Positions 27,577-37,934 of a DNA stretch of 50,577 nucleotides are shown in pieces; the stretch's first letter is position 1; the number at the start of each line of letters is the position of its first letter. Location of the stretch: positions 1 through 50,577 of the forward strand of contig VEPI01000134.1 of NCBI GenBank assembly GCA_012026935.1. The letters are read 5' to 3'. Under the pieces are notes generated by a model that did not search any database, was not told the origin of the DNA, and saw only the letters and a list, made by a program, of their open reading frames with translations. The position numbers and the translations under genes are program-made. This DNA comes from Melioribacter sp. (GTDB lineage: Bacteria > Bacteroidota > Ignavibacteria > Ignavibacteriales > Melioribacteraceae).

Positions 27577-30141
27577 ATGACAAAAGTTCTTAATCGTCTC
27601 TTCATCCTTATTATATTGCTTCAAAACCCACTTTTAGCTCAAATTAAAGTAACATCTCTTCCTCAAAATCAAAGAGATATTTTTGATACGATTTTCTTTG
27701 ATAAGAATGATTACCGAAATGTGGAATTGATTAATTCTGAGTGGAAAGTCTATCACGAAAGTGATCCCGAAAAAAAAGTTGCTGTTTCTATACCGGCAAT
27801 TTTTGAAGGTGAAGAATATTTAATATTTGAGAAACAAATTTCATTAACTGAAACTCAAATTCAAAGTTCACAGCTAATATTGGGATTTCTTGGAATTAAT
27901 TACTCAGCAGAAATTTCAATTAACGGTTACAATATTTATAAGCACTCCGGAGGATCATATCCTTTTGAACTTGCTCTCCCGAAAGATATTTTAAAAGAGA
28001 ATTCAGTTATAACAATAAAAATCAGCAACAAACTTGATTCGGAATATTCGGTTCCATCAACACAAAGATTTTTATTCTCAAGTTTGAGCGGCGGAATTAT
28101 TAGGGATGTCTATCTTAAAACCGTTTCAACAATTCACATTACTAATAATTTATTTTCGTATTCGTTTGATCAGAATTTATCCAAAGCAATTTTAAATTTT
28201 AAGATTGGTATCGGAAATTCCGACTTCAAAACAAATTCTCTTTCCAGTGATGTAATTATCAGAATAAATTTATTCTCTCCTGGTTCCACATCAGCTCAAT
28301 CAAAGGGAGATTTTGTTCAAATAATTTCTCAAGAAGATAACGAAGTTACATGCAGACTTGAAATTAACAATCCGCAATTATGGTCACCTCAAACACCGAT
28401 AAATTATTTATGTGATGTAAGTTTGATACGCAATGGCCAAGTGATAGATAAATCAATTAAACAGATTGCATTTTACCAATTAAAAAAAGACGCAACAACA
28501 TTAACACTTAACGGAAGTTCATTTTCACTTCAAGGTACAACGTATTTATTTGACGAGACCTCTCTTCGCAGAATAAATGCTTACAATAAAATAAAAGATG
28601 ACCTTACTTTAATTAAGAATACAGGTTTTAATGTAGTTCGTTTTTCCAAACAATTCCCCAATCCTTATGCCGTTAAACTTTGTCAAGAACTTGGATTGTT
28701 TGCTATGATTGAACTTCCAATAAATTCCGTTCCTGAAGAAATTTTATCTCATAATGATTATCGGCTAAAAGCGGCACGGCTTATTAAAAATTTTCTTTCT
28801 AGTTACAGTGAGTATTCTAATACGATTATAGCCGGAGTGGGGAGTTCGTTTCTTCCAAATTCTGAGATAAGCAGTAATTTTATTTCTAATCAATCCAATA
28901 CAATAAAAGGAAAAGGATTTTTGTCTTATGCTTCTTTTATTGGAATTCAAACCGCTCAAATTCAAAATTTAGACTTTTATGGAATTGAATTATACTCCCC
29001 GCAAATTGATGAGATAAAAGATCAATTACAAAAATCAATTGATGCGTTAGGTAAAAATTCAGTCTCTATCAGCGAGGTATCGTATCCTAATTATAAAGGA
29101 AGTACCAGCGGATATTTAACAAAATATTCTTCAGATGCCCAAGCAAAATATTTGGGTGATATGATAGATTTATCACGCCAATTAAAATTATCCGGAATTA
29201 TCATAAATAGTTTATTTGAATACAGCGGTGAATACGCATCACTTTATGGCGGTTATTCGGTAAATAATATTTACAAATTTGGTTTACTAGATAAATCACG
29301 TAATCTAAATACTATCGGTTACAAAGTCCTCGCTGCAAAACTCAGTGGAAATAGTAAAGTTACAATTCCAATAGGAACACGCAAAGATGATAACCCAATA
29401 ATATTTATAATTCTCGCACTTTTGCTTTCTGTAATTATGGCTGTTCTGATCAACACGAAGAAAAAATTCCGTGAAGATTGCACTCGTGCGTTATTACGCC
29501 CGTATAATTTCTTCGCAGATGTACGAGATCACCGGATTATCTCCGGCGTTCATACTGCAATATTAATGTTAATTCAAGCCGGATCAGTATCGCTTTTGAT
29601 GACAATATTATTATACTTTTATAAATCAAATTTTTTGTTAGAAAAAATTGTTTTATCCTTTGGTCATCACAGCCTATTAAAATTTATCTCCTACCTTTCT
29701 TGGAATCCGCAAGTATGTTTCGCCGTTCTTTTTATTTTAATCATAATAAAGTTTGCTCTGATTTCATTAGTAATAAAATTTGCTTCTTTTTTTATAAAGA
29801 CCAGGGTAGAATTTACGAGCATATCATATACTGTTATTTGGACTTTTTTACCATTTACAATTTTACTCCCTGTTGAATTAATTCTATTCAAAGTTTTAGT
29901 AAACGGAAATTTTAGCATAGTTGTAATTATCTTTTTAATTCTTTTTATGCTATGGATACTTCAGCGGTTGCTCAAAGGCATTTATGTAATTTTCGATGTT
30001 AGACCTATGAAGGTTTATATATATAGTTTCTTCATAATTATATTAGTAGCCGGCGGGGTATTATTGAAATATCAACTGACAAGTTCTACTTTCTACTACA
30101 TTACTAATTCATTTAAACAATACAACTCAATGATTTTTTAG
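27577..30141 (+). CDS. GH2-like membrane protein with degenerate active site
   Basis: 854 residues. A signal peptide or helix (about 5-21) is followed by a GH2 sugar-binding-like beta domain (about 45-180), an immunoglobulin-like sandwich (about 185-305), a TIM-barrel GH2-like domain (about 310-595) and a C-terminal part (about 605-850) with about six membrane helices. The barrel keeps GFNVVRFSKQFPNP and LCQELGLFAMIELP. The acid/base motif (usually WSLGNE) reads AGVGSS, so the catalytic Glu is lost; a nucleophile-like Glu remains in SISEVSYPN. It may be a carbohydrate-binding pseudo-enzyme tethered to the membrane. It is followed 9 nt later by smc, whose Shine-Dalgarno overlaps its stop codon. 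Confidence 0.72.
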   Translation: MTKVLNRLFILIILLQNPLLAQIKVTSLPQNQRDIFDTIFFDKNDYRNVELINSEWKVYHESDPEKKVAVSIPAIFEGEEYLIFEKQISLTETQIQSSQLILGFLGINYSAEISINGYNIYKHSGGSYPFELALPKDILKENSVITIKISNKLDSEYSVPSTQRFLFSSLSGGIIRDVYLKTVSTIHITNNLFSYSFDQNLSKAILNFKIGIGNSDFKTNSLSSDVIIRINLFSPGSTSAQSKGDFVQIISQEDNEVTCRLEINNPQLWSPQTPINYLCDVSLIRNGQVIDKSIKQIAFYQLKKDATTLTLNGSSFSLQGTTYLFDETSLRRINAYNKIKDDLTLIKNTGFNVVRFSKQFPNPYAVKLCQELGLFAMIELPINSVPEEILSHNDYRLKAARLIKNFLSSYSEYSNTIIAGVGSSFLPNSEISSNFISNQSNTIKGKGFLSYASFIGIQTAQIQNLDFYGIELYSPQIDEIKDQLQKSIDALGKNSVSISEVSYPNYKGSTSGYLTKYSSDAQAKYLGDMIDLSRQLKLSGIIINSLFEYSGEYASLYGGYSVNNIYKFGLLDKSRNLNTIGYKVLAAKLSGNSKVTIPIGTRKDDNPIIFIILALLLSVIMAVLINTKKKFREDCTRALLRPYNFFADVRDHRIISGVHTAILMLIQAGSVSLLMTILLYFYKSNFLLEKIVLSFGHHSLLKFISYLSWNPQVCFAVLFILIIIKFALISLVIKFASFFIKTRVEFTSISYTVIWTFLPFTILLPVELILFKVLVNGNFSIVVIIFLILFMLWILQRLLKGIYVIFDVRPMKVYIYSFFIIILVAGGVLLKYQLTSSTFYYITNSFKQYNSMIF

Positions 30142-30150
30142 AGGCTCATT

Positions 30151-33100
30151 TTGTTTCTATCCAAATTAGATATATTTGGTTTTAAATCTTTTGCTAATAA
30201 AACATTAATAAATTTTAATCGCGGTATTACAGGAATTGTTGGCCCTAACGGCTGCGGTAAAACAAACATTGTTGATGCGATCCGCTGGGTTCTTGGCGAA
30301 CAAAAAACAACAACTCTCCGCAGCGACAAAATGGAAAACGTTATCTTCAATGGTACAAGAGAAAAGAAACCAATGGGTATGTCGGAGGTTTCTCTCACAC
30401 TTGTAAACGATCAAGGCGTTCTTCCAACAGAATATACCGAAGTAACTATAACCAGACGGATTTTCCGTTCCGGTGAGAGCGAATATTTGCTAAATAAAAA
30501 TATTTGTCGCTTAAAAGATATTACAAACCTTTTCATGGATACAGGAATGGGCACAAACGCTTATTCGGTTATTGAATTGAAAATGGTTGAAACTATTCTT
30601 AGCAGTAAAACCGAAGAACGGAGAAGAATGTTCGAAGAAGCTGCCGGAGTTAATAAATATAAATTACGCCGCCGCCTTTCTCTAAAAAAACTTGATGACG
30701 TTAAATCCGATCTTACGCGTGTTAATGACATTGTTTCTGAAGTTGAAAAAACTGTTCGATCTTTAGAGCGCCAGGCCAAACGTGCCGATCAGTATAATCA
30801 AATTCAAGTTGTACTAAGAGAGAAAGAGATTGATTTAGCCGAGCGCGAATTTTCTTCTCTGAATTCCAAATTAAGCAACCTGAAAAATGATATTTTGGAA
30901 TTTACCCACAAAAAGGATCAAATTGATCTAGATATCAGAAAAATTGAAAATGAATTGATAGAGTACAGGAACAGAATTAATGCAATAGACTCAGAATTAC
31001 AATTCAAGAGGGACGAACTTTCTTCTAATACGGAACAACTCCATGATACACAAAAAAATATTTCAGTTTCCGAAGAGCGATTTAAATCTCTGATCAATAA
31101 CCGCGAAAGGTTGCAGACAGAAATTGGCGAGCTACAGCAGTCATTTGAAGATGCTGATCAGTATATATTACGAAGTAATAACGAACTTAAATCTCATTCG
31201 GATAATTTATCAGACAAGAACAATGAAATTATTGATAATGAACAAATTATTGTTGAGAAGAAGGAATCTTTAGAAAATAAACGTTCCAATTTAAAGCAAA
31301 CAAACGAAGAAAAATTCGATCTCGCTCGTGAAATATCCGACAAGGAAAATTACTCGGCAAGCGTAAAGAAGGAACTTTCAAATCATAATTCTAACATTGA
31401 AAAGCTGAATCATAAAATTCAAAGTATTACTACAACAATTGCAAAGACAGTCGGTTTTATTGAAGAGCTTAGCGCTGAAAAATCCCACGCTGAGAATAAA
31501 CTTAAAGAAGCAGGTTTATTAATAGCTCATCGTGAAAAGGAAAAACAAGAACTAGAGCATGAACTAAATTCGCTAAAACAAAAAGAGATTGAAGAAAAGA
31601 CCTTACTTGCAGGGCTCAAAGAAAAAATTGCTTTCTTTCAAACATTGATCGCTAATCTCGAGGGCATTTCCAAAGGCGCTAAAGTACTCTTAGAAAATAA
31701 AGAGTGGACTAAAAAGAATAAAAATATTTTTGCCGACGTAGGCAATACACAAGAGAAATACAGATTCGCTCTTGAAGCAGCATTAAAATCCGTGTTGAAC
31801 AACTTGCTCGTAGATAGTTTTGATGATCTTCAGAATGCAATTGAGTACTTAAAGAAAAATGATCTGGGCAAAGCTTCTTTCTATCTGCTCCGCGCCAATA
31901 ATAATTCTAAAAAATCTTTTCTTGATAGCTTTACATCATTTAATCTAAAGAGAAAAGAAAAAAGATTAATGAAAGAAGTATCATTCCTCGGTTGGGCAAA
32001 AGATTTTGTAGAAACAGAAAGCAATTGGCTTCCCTATTTTGAACAAGTCTTATCTAAAATTGCAGTTACCTCAGATCTTAAATCAGCGATAGAACTGAAT
32101 TCAAAATACCCGGATTTTAATTTTACAACTTTAGATGGCGACTTTGTAAAACATGATGGCGTTGTTGAAGCCGGTTCACTTCCAAAACAAGATGAAACGA
32201 TATTTGGAAGAAGACAACTTCTGGATAATCTGATCAAAGAGTATCCTAAGCACGAATCTAATCTTGCGAAACTGCAAGCTTTTATTGCTGAGACTGAAGG
32301 AAAAATATCTCGGATTGATATAAAAAATCTAAGTGACAGCGAAAAACTTATTTCGAGCGATATTTCCAATATTGAAAAACAAATCTCTCAATTTGAATTC
32401 GAGAAGAATAAGGCCAACGAAGAGATTGTCTCTTCCCAAAAAGATATTCAAGAACTCGCGGATAAATCAAATTTGCTTTTTGTCCAAGCCTCTGAAATTG
32501 AAAAAGAGATCAATCTTCTTCTCGAAAAAAAGATTTCAATTGATGATAACATTACAAAACAAGAAAATGAACTGAGTGATTCTGAAAATGATTTTAATCA
32601 ATTTGTAGATCTTCAGAACGAAAGAAAACTTGAGCTTGAGAGATTAAAAGGACAGATCGAAAATATTCACAATGCTATTAAACGGACTGAATCAAATCAA
32701 TTATCAATTACTAACGGAATTGAAAAACGTCGGGCGGAATTGCAAACTAATGAAGAAGAAACCAATTCATTACAGAAAATTATTGATCAATCAAATTTAT
32801 CTTTAATTCAAATTAATACTACCCGAACAACATTACTTTCCGAAGAAAAAGAAATTAACGATAAATTAAAAGTTGTTAAGGATGAAGCCGCACAATTTGA
32901 AAATCAGTTAAATGCATTAAGAAATGAGCGGCAGACGGTTTCAGATCAAGTTCATTCATTTGAAATAAAAGAAAATGAATTCAAACTCCGCACTGAAAAT
33001 TTGATCGAACATATTAAAGAAAACTATTCCATTGAATTAACGCTTAAACAATTTGACGATCTTGATACTTTTGATTTTGAAAGCACTACAAATGAAGTTC

Positions 33101-33762
33101 AAACTCTAAAAGAAAAAATTAGAAACATTGGTCCGGTCAATTTGCTGGCTTACTCGGAATACGAAGAAGAGAAGAAACGTCTTGACTTTTTACATAAGCA
33201 GCGCGATGACTTGGTCAATTCTGAAAAAGATCTAATCAAAACAATAAATGAGATTAACGAAACGGCACAGCAGTTGTTTATGGATACATTTGAAAAAATC
33301 CGGCAGAATTTCACAACTATCTTTCAAACATTATTCAATCCGGGCGATGAAGCGGATTTATATCTTGAAGAAGGTATTGATCCGTTGGAAGGAAAGATTG
33401 AGATTATGGCTAAGCCGAAAGGCAAGCGTCCGACTTCGATTGAACTTTTATCCGGAGGAGAAAAAACTTTAACGGCAACGGCTCTTCTCTTTGCAATTTA
33501 TCTTGTCAAGCCAAGTCCTTTCTGTATTATGGATGAAGTTGACGCACCTCTCGATGATGCCAATATAGACAGATTTACAAAACTTATTAAAGAATTCAGC
33601 AGAAGAACTCAATTCATTATCGTAACACACAACAAACGCACAATGGAATCATCAGAAACCATGTACGGTATTACAATGCAGGAAGAAGGAATTTCAAAAT
33701 TAGTCGGTGTTAGTTTTGAAGAAATTCCTGAAAATACAGAGCAGGGATTAGTGAAAGATTAA
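30151..33762 (+). CDS. smc: Chromosome segregation protein SMC
   Basis: ATPase that folds and segregates the chromosome, acting as a dimer with ScpA/ScpB. It has 1203 residues, normal for bacterial SMC. The head starts LDIFGFKSFANKT with Walker A GPNGCGKTNIVDAIRW. Long coiled coils (about 170-500 and 660-1010) flank the hinge (about 515-650). The C-terminal head has LSGGEKTLTATALLFAI (signature) and FCIMDEVDAPLDDANIDRF (Walker B and D-loop). The start is TTG at 30151 with GAGG at 30141-30144; this start reproduces the usual family N-terminus. Only 4 nt separate it from the next gene. Confidence 0.96.
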   Translation: MFLSKLDIFGFKSFANKTLINFNRGITGIVGPNGCGKTNIVDAIRWVLGEQKTTTLRSDKMENVIFNGTREKKPMGMSEVSLTLVNDQGVLPTEYTEVTITRRIFRSGESEYLLNKNICRLKDITNLFMDTGMGTNAYSVIELKMVETILSSKTEERRRMFEEAAGVNKYKLRRRLSLKKLDDVKSDLTRVNDIVSEVEKTVRSLERQAKRADQYNQIQVVLREKEIDLAEREFSSLNSKLSNLKNDILEFTHKKDQIDLDIRKIENELIEYRNRINAIDSELQFKRDELSSNTEQLHDTQKNISVSEERFKSLINNRERLQTEIGELQQSFEDADQYILRSNNELKSHSDNLSDKNNEIIDNEQIIVEKKESLENKRSNLKQTNEEKFDLAREISDKENYSASVKKELSNHNSNIEKLNHKIQSITTTIAKTVGFIEELSAEKSHAENKLKEAGLLIAHREKEKQELEHELNSLKQKEIEEKTLLAGLKEKIAFFQTLIANLEGISKGAKVLLENKEWTKKNKNIFADVGNTQEKYRFALEAALKSVLNNLLVDSFDDLQNAIEYLKKNDLGKASFYLLRANNNSKKSFLDSFTSFNLKRKEKRLMKEVSFLGWAKDFVETESNWLPYFEQVLSKIAVTSDLKSAIELNSKYPDFNFTTLDGDFVKHDGVVEAGSLPKQDETIFGRRQLLDNLIKEYPKHESNLAKLQAFIAETEGKISRIDIKNLSDSEKLISSDISNIEKQISQFEFEKNKANEEIVSSQKDIQELADKSNLLFVQASEIEKEINLLLEKKISIDDNITKQENELSDSENDFNQFVDLQNERKLELERLKGQIENIHNAIKRTESNQLSITNGIEKRRAELQTNEEETNSLQKIIDQSNLSLIQINTTRTTLLSEEKEINDKLKVVKDEAAQFENQLNALRNERQTVSDQVHSFEIKENEFKLRTENLIEHIKENYSIELTLKQFDDLDTFDFESTTNEVQTLKEKIRNIGPVNLLAYSEYEEEKKRLDFLHKQRDDLVNSEKDLIKTINEINETAQQLFMDTFEKIRQNFTTIFQTLFNPGDEADLYLEEGIDPLEGKIEIMAKPKGKRPTSIELLSGGEKTLTATALLFAIYLVKPSPFCIMDEVDAPLDDANIDRFTKLIKEFSRRTQFIIVTHNKRTMESSETMYGITMQEEGISKLVGVSFEEIPENTEQGLVKD

Positions 33763-33766
33763 GACT

Positions 33767-34489
33767 ATGCACAACAATACATTTAAAATATTTGTTGATT
33801 TCGACGGTACAATTTCTCAGAAGGATATCGGTGAAATGATGTTACTTCATTTCGGCGATTCTGAAAAAGCTCTTGAGATTGCAAACGATTGGATGAATTA
33901 TAACATTAAAGCAACAGATGCCTGGATTGCTTCCTGCAATACAATCAAAAAATTTGACCATACAGAATTCGATAAATTTCTTGAGGGAATTCAAATTGAT
34001 CCCGGATTTATAAAATTTGTTGACTGGTGCATGCAAAGTAATTCTGAATTAAAAATTCTGAGTGACGGATTTGATTATTACATTGATAAATTTCTTAGGA
34101 GAGAAGGATTAAGCCATATTGAAATACGTACTAATAAATTATTCTTTGGCAATGAAAATCAATTAATGCCGTTATTTCCCTACACAGATGAAGAATGTAC
34201 TAAATGTGCAAACTGTAAACGCAATCATATTCTCAATTATAGCAGCGATGAAGATTATACAGTTTATGTTGGTGACGGATTTACAGATTTTTGTCCTGCG
34301 CAATTCTGCGATTTTATTTTCGCGAAGAACTCTCTTCTAAAATATTGCGAAGTGAACAGAATTACTTACTTCCCCTATTTAACTTTTCACGATGTGATTG
34401 AAAAATTAGAAGAGCTTAAAGAGAAAAAGCGTCTTAAGAAAAGACACCAGGCTGAGCTTAAACGCAGAGAAGTTTTTATACAAGGTTAA
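33767..34489 (+). CDS. HAD-IB phosphatase, MtnX-like
   Basis: 240-residue HAD phosphatase. Motif I is FVDFDGTISQKD (near residue 10), motif II lies in LKILSDGFDYYI, and motif IV reads YVGDGFTDFCPA. The inserted CTKCANCKRN cysteine cluster may bind zinc. It resembles MtnX of the methionine salvage pathway (2-hydroxy-3-keto-5-methylthiopentenyl-1-phosphate phosphatase), but no other salvage genes are present here. The substrate is therefore open; phosphoserine-type or lipid-phosphate substrates remain possible given the lipid A genes that follow. It starts 4 nt after smc. A charged helical tail ends the protein. Confidence 0.72.
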   Translation: MHNNTFKIFVDFDGTISQKDIGEMMLLHFGDSEKALEIANDWMNYNIKATDAWIASCNTIKKFDHTEFDKFLEGIQIDPGFIKFVDWCMQSNSELKILSDGFDYYIDKFLRREGLSHIEIRTNKLFFGNENQLMPLFPYTDEECTKCANCKRNHILNYSSDEDYTVYVGDGFTDFCPAQFCDFIFAKNSLLKYCEVNRITYFPYLTFHDVIEKLEELKEKKRLKKRHQAELKRREVFIQG

Positions 34490-34493
34490 TCTG

Positions 34494-35075
34494 ATGAAAA
34501 AATTTGCATCAAAAATTTTTAAATATAGAAGTTATACACCGCTTCCGTTTGTAGTGTTAATGTTGATCTTTCAAGAATCTACAATTACAAGTTTATTAAT
34601 TGGTTTTGCTGTAATACTCTTGGGAGAATTTTTCCGTCTGTGGGGTATTAGTTATGCCGGTAGTGAAACAAGAACTACAGACGGAGTAGGCGGAACATAT
34701 TTGGTTGTATCCGGTGCTTTCTCCTACGTACGCAATCCGCTTTATCTTGGCAACATGCTGATGTATCTCGGTGTTGGAATTATGTCTATGGCTTTATTCC
34801 CCTATCTTCATATAGCTGCACTTCTCTTTTTTTTCTGGCAGTACACTGTTATCATAAAAGAAGAAGAAGGATTTCTTAAAACTAAGTTTGGTAAAAATTA
34901 CGAAGATTATTTAAAAGCCGTTCCTAAATTAATTCCTAGTTTTAGTAAGTATAGTAATTCTGCCATAGAACAGCCTCCGTTAAATTTAGGAGCCGGCCTG
35001 CGTTCTGAAAGAAGAACTATGCAGGCAATTTTTACGGTCTCATTTTTAGTAATAATTCGTTATGTGTTAAGTTGA
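34494..35075 (+). CDS. ICMT/PEMT-like membrane methyltransferase
   Basis: 193-residue membrane protein with about four to five helices. The C-terminal half has the isoprenylcysteine carboxyl methyltransferase/phospholipid methyltransferase signature: VRNPLYLGNMLMYLG, then KEEEGFLKTKFGKNYEDY and the closing proline-rich VPKLIPSF. It should use SAM to methylate a membrane or lipid substrate that cannot be named from sequence. It starts 4 nt after the HAD phosphatase and overlaps lpxB by 4 nt, within the lipid A gene run. Confidence 0.78.
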   Translation: MKKFASKIFKYRSYTPLPFVVLMLIFQESTITSLLIGFAVILLGEFFRLWGISYAGSETRTTDGVGGTYLVVSGAFSYVRNPLYLGNMLMYLGVGIMSMALFPYLHIAALLFFFWQYTVIIKEEEGFLKTKFGKNYEDYLKAVPKLIPSFSKYSNSAIEQPPLNLGAGLRSERRTMQAIFTVSFLVIIRYVLS

Positions 35076-36208
35076 ATAAAAAATTAATGATAATAGCCGG
35101 TGAAGCGTCGGGTGACTTACACGGTGCTAGTCTGATTAAAGAATTACACAAGTTGGATCAGTCGCTTCAGATTTTTGGAATTGGCGGAGACAAGATGATC
35201 GCTGCCGGAATGAATGCTCAATTTCATATTAAACAAATGGCTTTTCTAGGATTTATAGAAGTGTTAAGACATCTTCCGTTTATCTCGAAAGTGAAAAAAG
35301 AATTACTGCACAAAATTGCGGAAGAAAATATTGGAACTATAGTTTTGATTGATTATCCCGGCTTTAATTTAAATATTGCTGAAAAACTTCATGAGATTGG
35401 TAAGAAAGTAATTTATTATATATCACCGCAAGTTTGGGCTTGGGGTAAAGGCAGGATTGATAAGATCAGAGAAGTTGTTAATAAAATGATTGTTGTATTT
35501 CCTTTTGAAGAAAAGATGTACCGTAAATATAATGTTGATGTTGAATATGTCGGCCATCCTTTGGTAGAATATGTTGAGAATTACCAATTGTTAAACAAAG
35601 AAGAACTTTTCAAAAAATTAGATCTGGATAGAGACAAAGAAATATTGCTCGTTCTACCCGGAAGCAGAAAACACGAGATCAAAAAAATATTTCCGAAGTG
35701 TATTAAAGCTGCGGTGAAACTTTCGAAAGATTTTAATTTGCAGACTGTTGTCGCTTGTTCCGAAAATATTGACGAAAGTATTTTCACAAATTTAACTACG
35801 GAAAATAATTACAAGTTGGCAAAAGGATATACTTACGATCTGTTTCAGCATTCACGTTTTGGAATTATTAAATCCGGAACATCCACACTAGAAGCTGGGT
35901 TATTCCAGCTTCCATTTATCGTGGTTTACTCGACTAATTATTTAACATACCTTCTCGGCAGAATTGTAGTTCAGATAAATAATATTGCAATGGCTAACAT
36001 AATTCTTGGCGAGAATGTAATAGACGAACTAATTCAGTACGATGTTAATACAGAAAATATTTATTCAAAATCCGAAGCGATATTAAAAGACAATCAAAAA
36101 TATAATTTCATCAAACAGAAACTTGGTTTGATTAAAGAAAAACTTGGCGGAAGCGGAGCTTCACAAAAAGCTGCTCAAAAAATTTACGCATTATTAAATG
36201 AAGCTTAG
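35072..36208 (+). CDS. lpxB: Lipid-A-disaccharide synthase
   Basis: Joins UDP-diacylglucosamine and lipid X to form the lipid A disaccharide at the inner face of the inner membrane. It has 378 residues, normal length. The N-terminal IIAGEASGDLHGASL, GIGGDKM, DYPGFNLNIAEKL, YYISPQVWAWGKGRI, YVGHPLVE and PGSRKHEIKKI are all characteristic. The start is taken as TTG at 35072, overlapping the upstream stop (TTGA); an ATG five codons later (35087) would also keep the core. No strong ribosome site is seen, consistent with translational coupling. Confidence 0.95.
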   Translation: MNKKLMIIAGEASGDLHGASLIKELHKLDQSLQIFGIGGDKMIAAGMNAQFHIKQMAFLGFIEVLRHLPFISKVKKELLHKIAEENIGTIVLIDYPGFNLNIAEKLHEIGKKVIYYISPQVWAWGKGRIDKIREVVNKMIVVFPFEEKMYRKYNVDVEYVGHPLVEYVENYQLLNKEELFKKLDLDRDKEILLVLPGSRKHEIKKIFPKCIKAAVKLSKDFNLQTVVACSENIDESIFTNLTTENNYKLAKGYTYDLFQHSRFGIIKSGTSTLEAGLFQLPFIVVYSTNYLTYLLGRIVVQINNIAMANIILGENVIDELIQYDVNTENIYSKSEAILKDNQKYNFIKQKLGLIKEKLGGSGASQKAAQKIYALLNEA

Positions 36209-36857
36209 TGATTTTCAAAGAAATGTTCTTCGATATATTGGAATTCAATTTGCAAGCGCTGCAATTAGCGCACTAATAAAAACATTACGAATTAAGGTTA
36301 TCAACGGCGAAACAATTTCGAAGCTAGCAAGTGATAAGAAAAATTTTGTTTCTGCTTTTTGGCATGGCAGTATGTTAATCGGCTGGTATATGCACAGGAA
36401 CGAAAATGCTGCCGCACTTGTTAGCCAAAGCAAAGACGGCGAAGTACTTGCAAAAATACTTGAGAAATGGAATTATAAAGTTGTGAGAGGTTCCAGTTCG
36501 CTTGGCGGCAACGAAGCATTATCCGTTATGATTGATTTAATACGCGGGAATAATTTTCTTGCAATTACACCCGATGGACCGCGCGGACCCGTTTACAAAA
36601 TGAAAGCCGGTGCCGTCATTTCGGCAAAAAAAACTAATGTGCCATTATTTCTGGCCGGTATAGGTATTAAGAAAAAATTTGTTCTAAAGAGTTGGGATCA
36701 TTTCGAAGTACCTAAACCATTTTCTAAAGTTGTGGTGCTTTATTCTGATCCGGTCCTAATAGATGACAGCTTTAGTTACGAAGAAACAAATCAAAAAATA
36801 ATTGAGTGCGAGGCACTCTTAAATAAATTACAAAAGGATGCGCTGCAGTTGTGTTAA
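36198..36857 (+). CDS. DUF374 lysophospholipid/lipid A-type acyltransferase
   Basis: 219-residue protein of the DUF374 branch of glycerolipid/lipid A acyltransferases. FWHGSMLIGWYM replaces the usual HxxxxD start motif. VSQSKDGEVLAKIL, VRGSSSLGGNEAL and AITPDGPRGPVYKMKAGAV are the signature blocks, and a hydrophobic N-terminal helix probably anchors it. It overlaps lpxB by 11 nt and lpxK by 7 nt, so it probably acts on a lipid A intermediate. The exact acyl position is unknown. Confidence 0.88.
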   Translation: MKLSDFQRNVLRYIGIQFASAAISALIKTLRIKVINGETISKLASDKKNFVSAFWHGSMLIGWYMHRNENAAALVSQSKDGEVLAKILEKWNYKVVRGSSSLGGNEALSVMIDLIRGNNFLAITPDGPRGPVYKMKAGAVISAKKTNVPLFLAGIGIKKKFVLKSWDHFEVPKPFSKVVVLYSDPVLIDDSFSYEETNQKIIECEALLNKLQKDALQLC

Positions 36858-37906
36858 AATTTTTCAGATTAATATCGTCACCATTAGTTTTTGTTTACTC
36901 GTTTATAGTTAAAGTAAGAAATGCGTTCTTTGATAAAAATATTTTCAATGCTGTAAAAGTAAATGCAAAAGTAATCTCTGTCGGAAATATAACAGTCGGC
37001 GGTTCCGGTAAAACTCCAACGGTTATGATGATTGCTTCATACTTAAAATCCGTAAATATAAAAGCCGGAGTATTAAGCCGCGGCTACGGTAGAAGCTCTC
37101 TCGGTTACATTTATGTAAGCGACGGAAATGATATTAAATCAACTGTTGATGAATGCGGTGATGAAATGTATTTCATGTCCGAGGAATTAAAAGTCCCAAC
37201 TGCTGTATCCGAAAGACGTGTTGACGGAACTCGTCAATTTATTGATGATTCTGCTGTTGATACGATAATCCTAGATGACGCATTTCAGCATAGATGGATT
37301 CACCGTGATGTTGACATTGTGGTTTTTGATCAAAGTTTCTTGGATAAAACCGGACAGATAGAACAGCGTATGCTTCCTCTTGGATCAATGCGGGAACCTT
37401 TTGATTCCTTAGAACGTGCTGATATTATAATCGTTAATAGAAAATTCTCCGATAAGATAGATGTACCCGATAAGCTGAAAAAATATTTCGAAAATAAAAA
37501 TGTGTTTACCGGTTTTTATCAAGCTGATGGAATTTACGATGTCAAGACTCATAAATTTTTTAGTATGAATGATTTTCAAGGACAGAAGAGTTTAGTTGTT
37601 TGCGGTGTAGCACTTCCCTATTCATTCTTAAAAGCACTTGAGAAAAATAAAATTGATATTACTAATAAAATGATTTTTCCGGATCATAAAAATTATACAC
37701 TTAAAGAAGTTCAGAACATTAGAAAAAAGTTTTACGATACAAATTCCTATTCTGTTTTAACAACTCAAAAGGATGCCGTTAAACTGAATAAATTTTCTAA
37801 AGATTTAGATGATATAGATATTTTCTATTTGAAGATCGGACTAAAACTTGATGAACAAAAAAAATTTAATGAACTAATTATTAAAACAATGAACAAAACA
37901 ATATAA
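36851..37906 (+). CDS. lpxK: Tetraacyldisaccharide 4'-kinase
   Basis: Phosphorylates the 4' position of the lipid A disaccharide to give lipid IVA, on the inner membrane. It has 351 residues with an N-terminal membrane-associated helix, Walker A VGNITVGGSGKTPTV (near 44-58), VLSRGYGR, GDEMYFMSEE, LDDAFQHR (catalytic Asp region) and the C-terminal FPDHKNYT and TTQKDAVKL. The start is GTG at 36851, overlapping the acyltransferase stop. Together with lpxB it shows that this organism makes lipid A. Confidence 0.95.
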   Translation: MLKFFRLISSPLVFVYSFIVKVRNAFFDKNIFNAVKVNAKVISVGNITVGGSGKTPTVMMIASYLKSVNIKAGVLSRGYGRSSLGYIYVSDGNDIKSTVDECGDEMYFMSEELKVPTAVSERRVDGTRQFIDDSAVDTIILDDAFQHRWIHRDVDIVVFDQSFLDKTGQIEQRMLPLGSMREPFDSLERADIIIVNRKFSDKIDVPDKLKKYFENKNVFTGFYQADGIYDVKTHKFFSMNDFQGQKSLVVCGVALPYSFLKALEKNKIDITNKMIFPDHKNYTLKEVQNIRKKFYDTNSYSVLTTQKDAVKLNKFSKDLDDIDIFYLKIGLKLDEQKKFNELIIKTMNKTI

Positions 37907-37934
37907 AAGAAAACTATTATTGGAGGAATGATCA

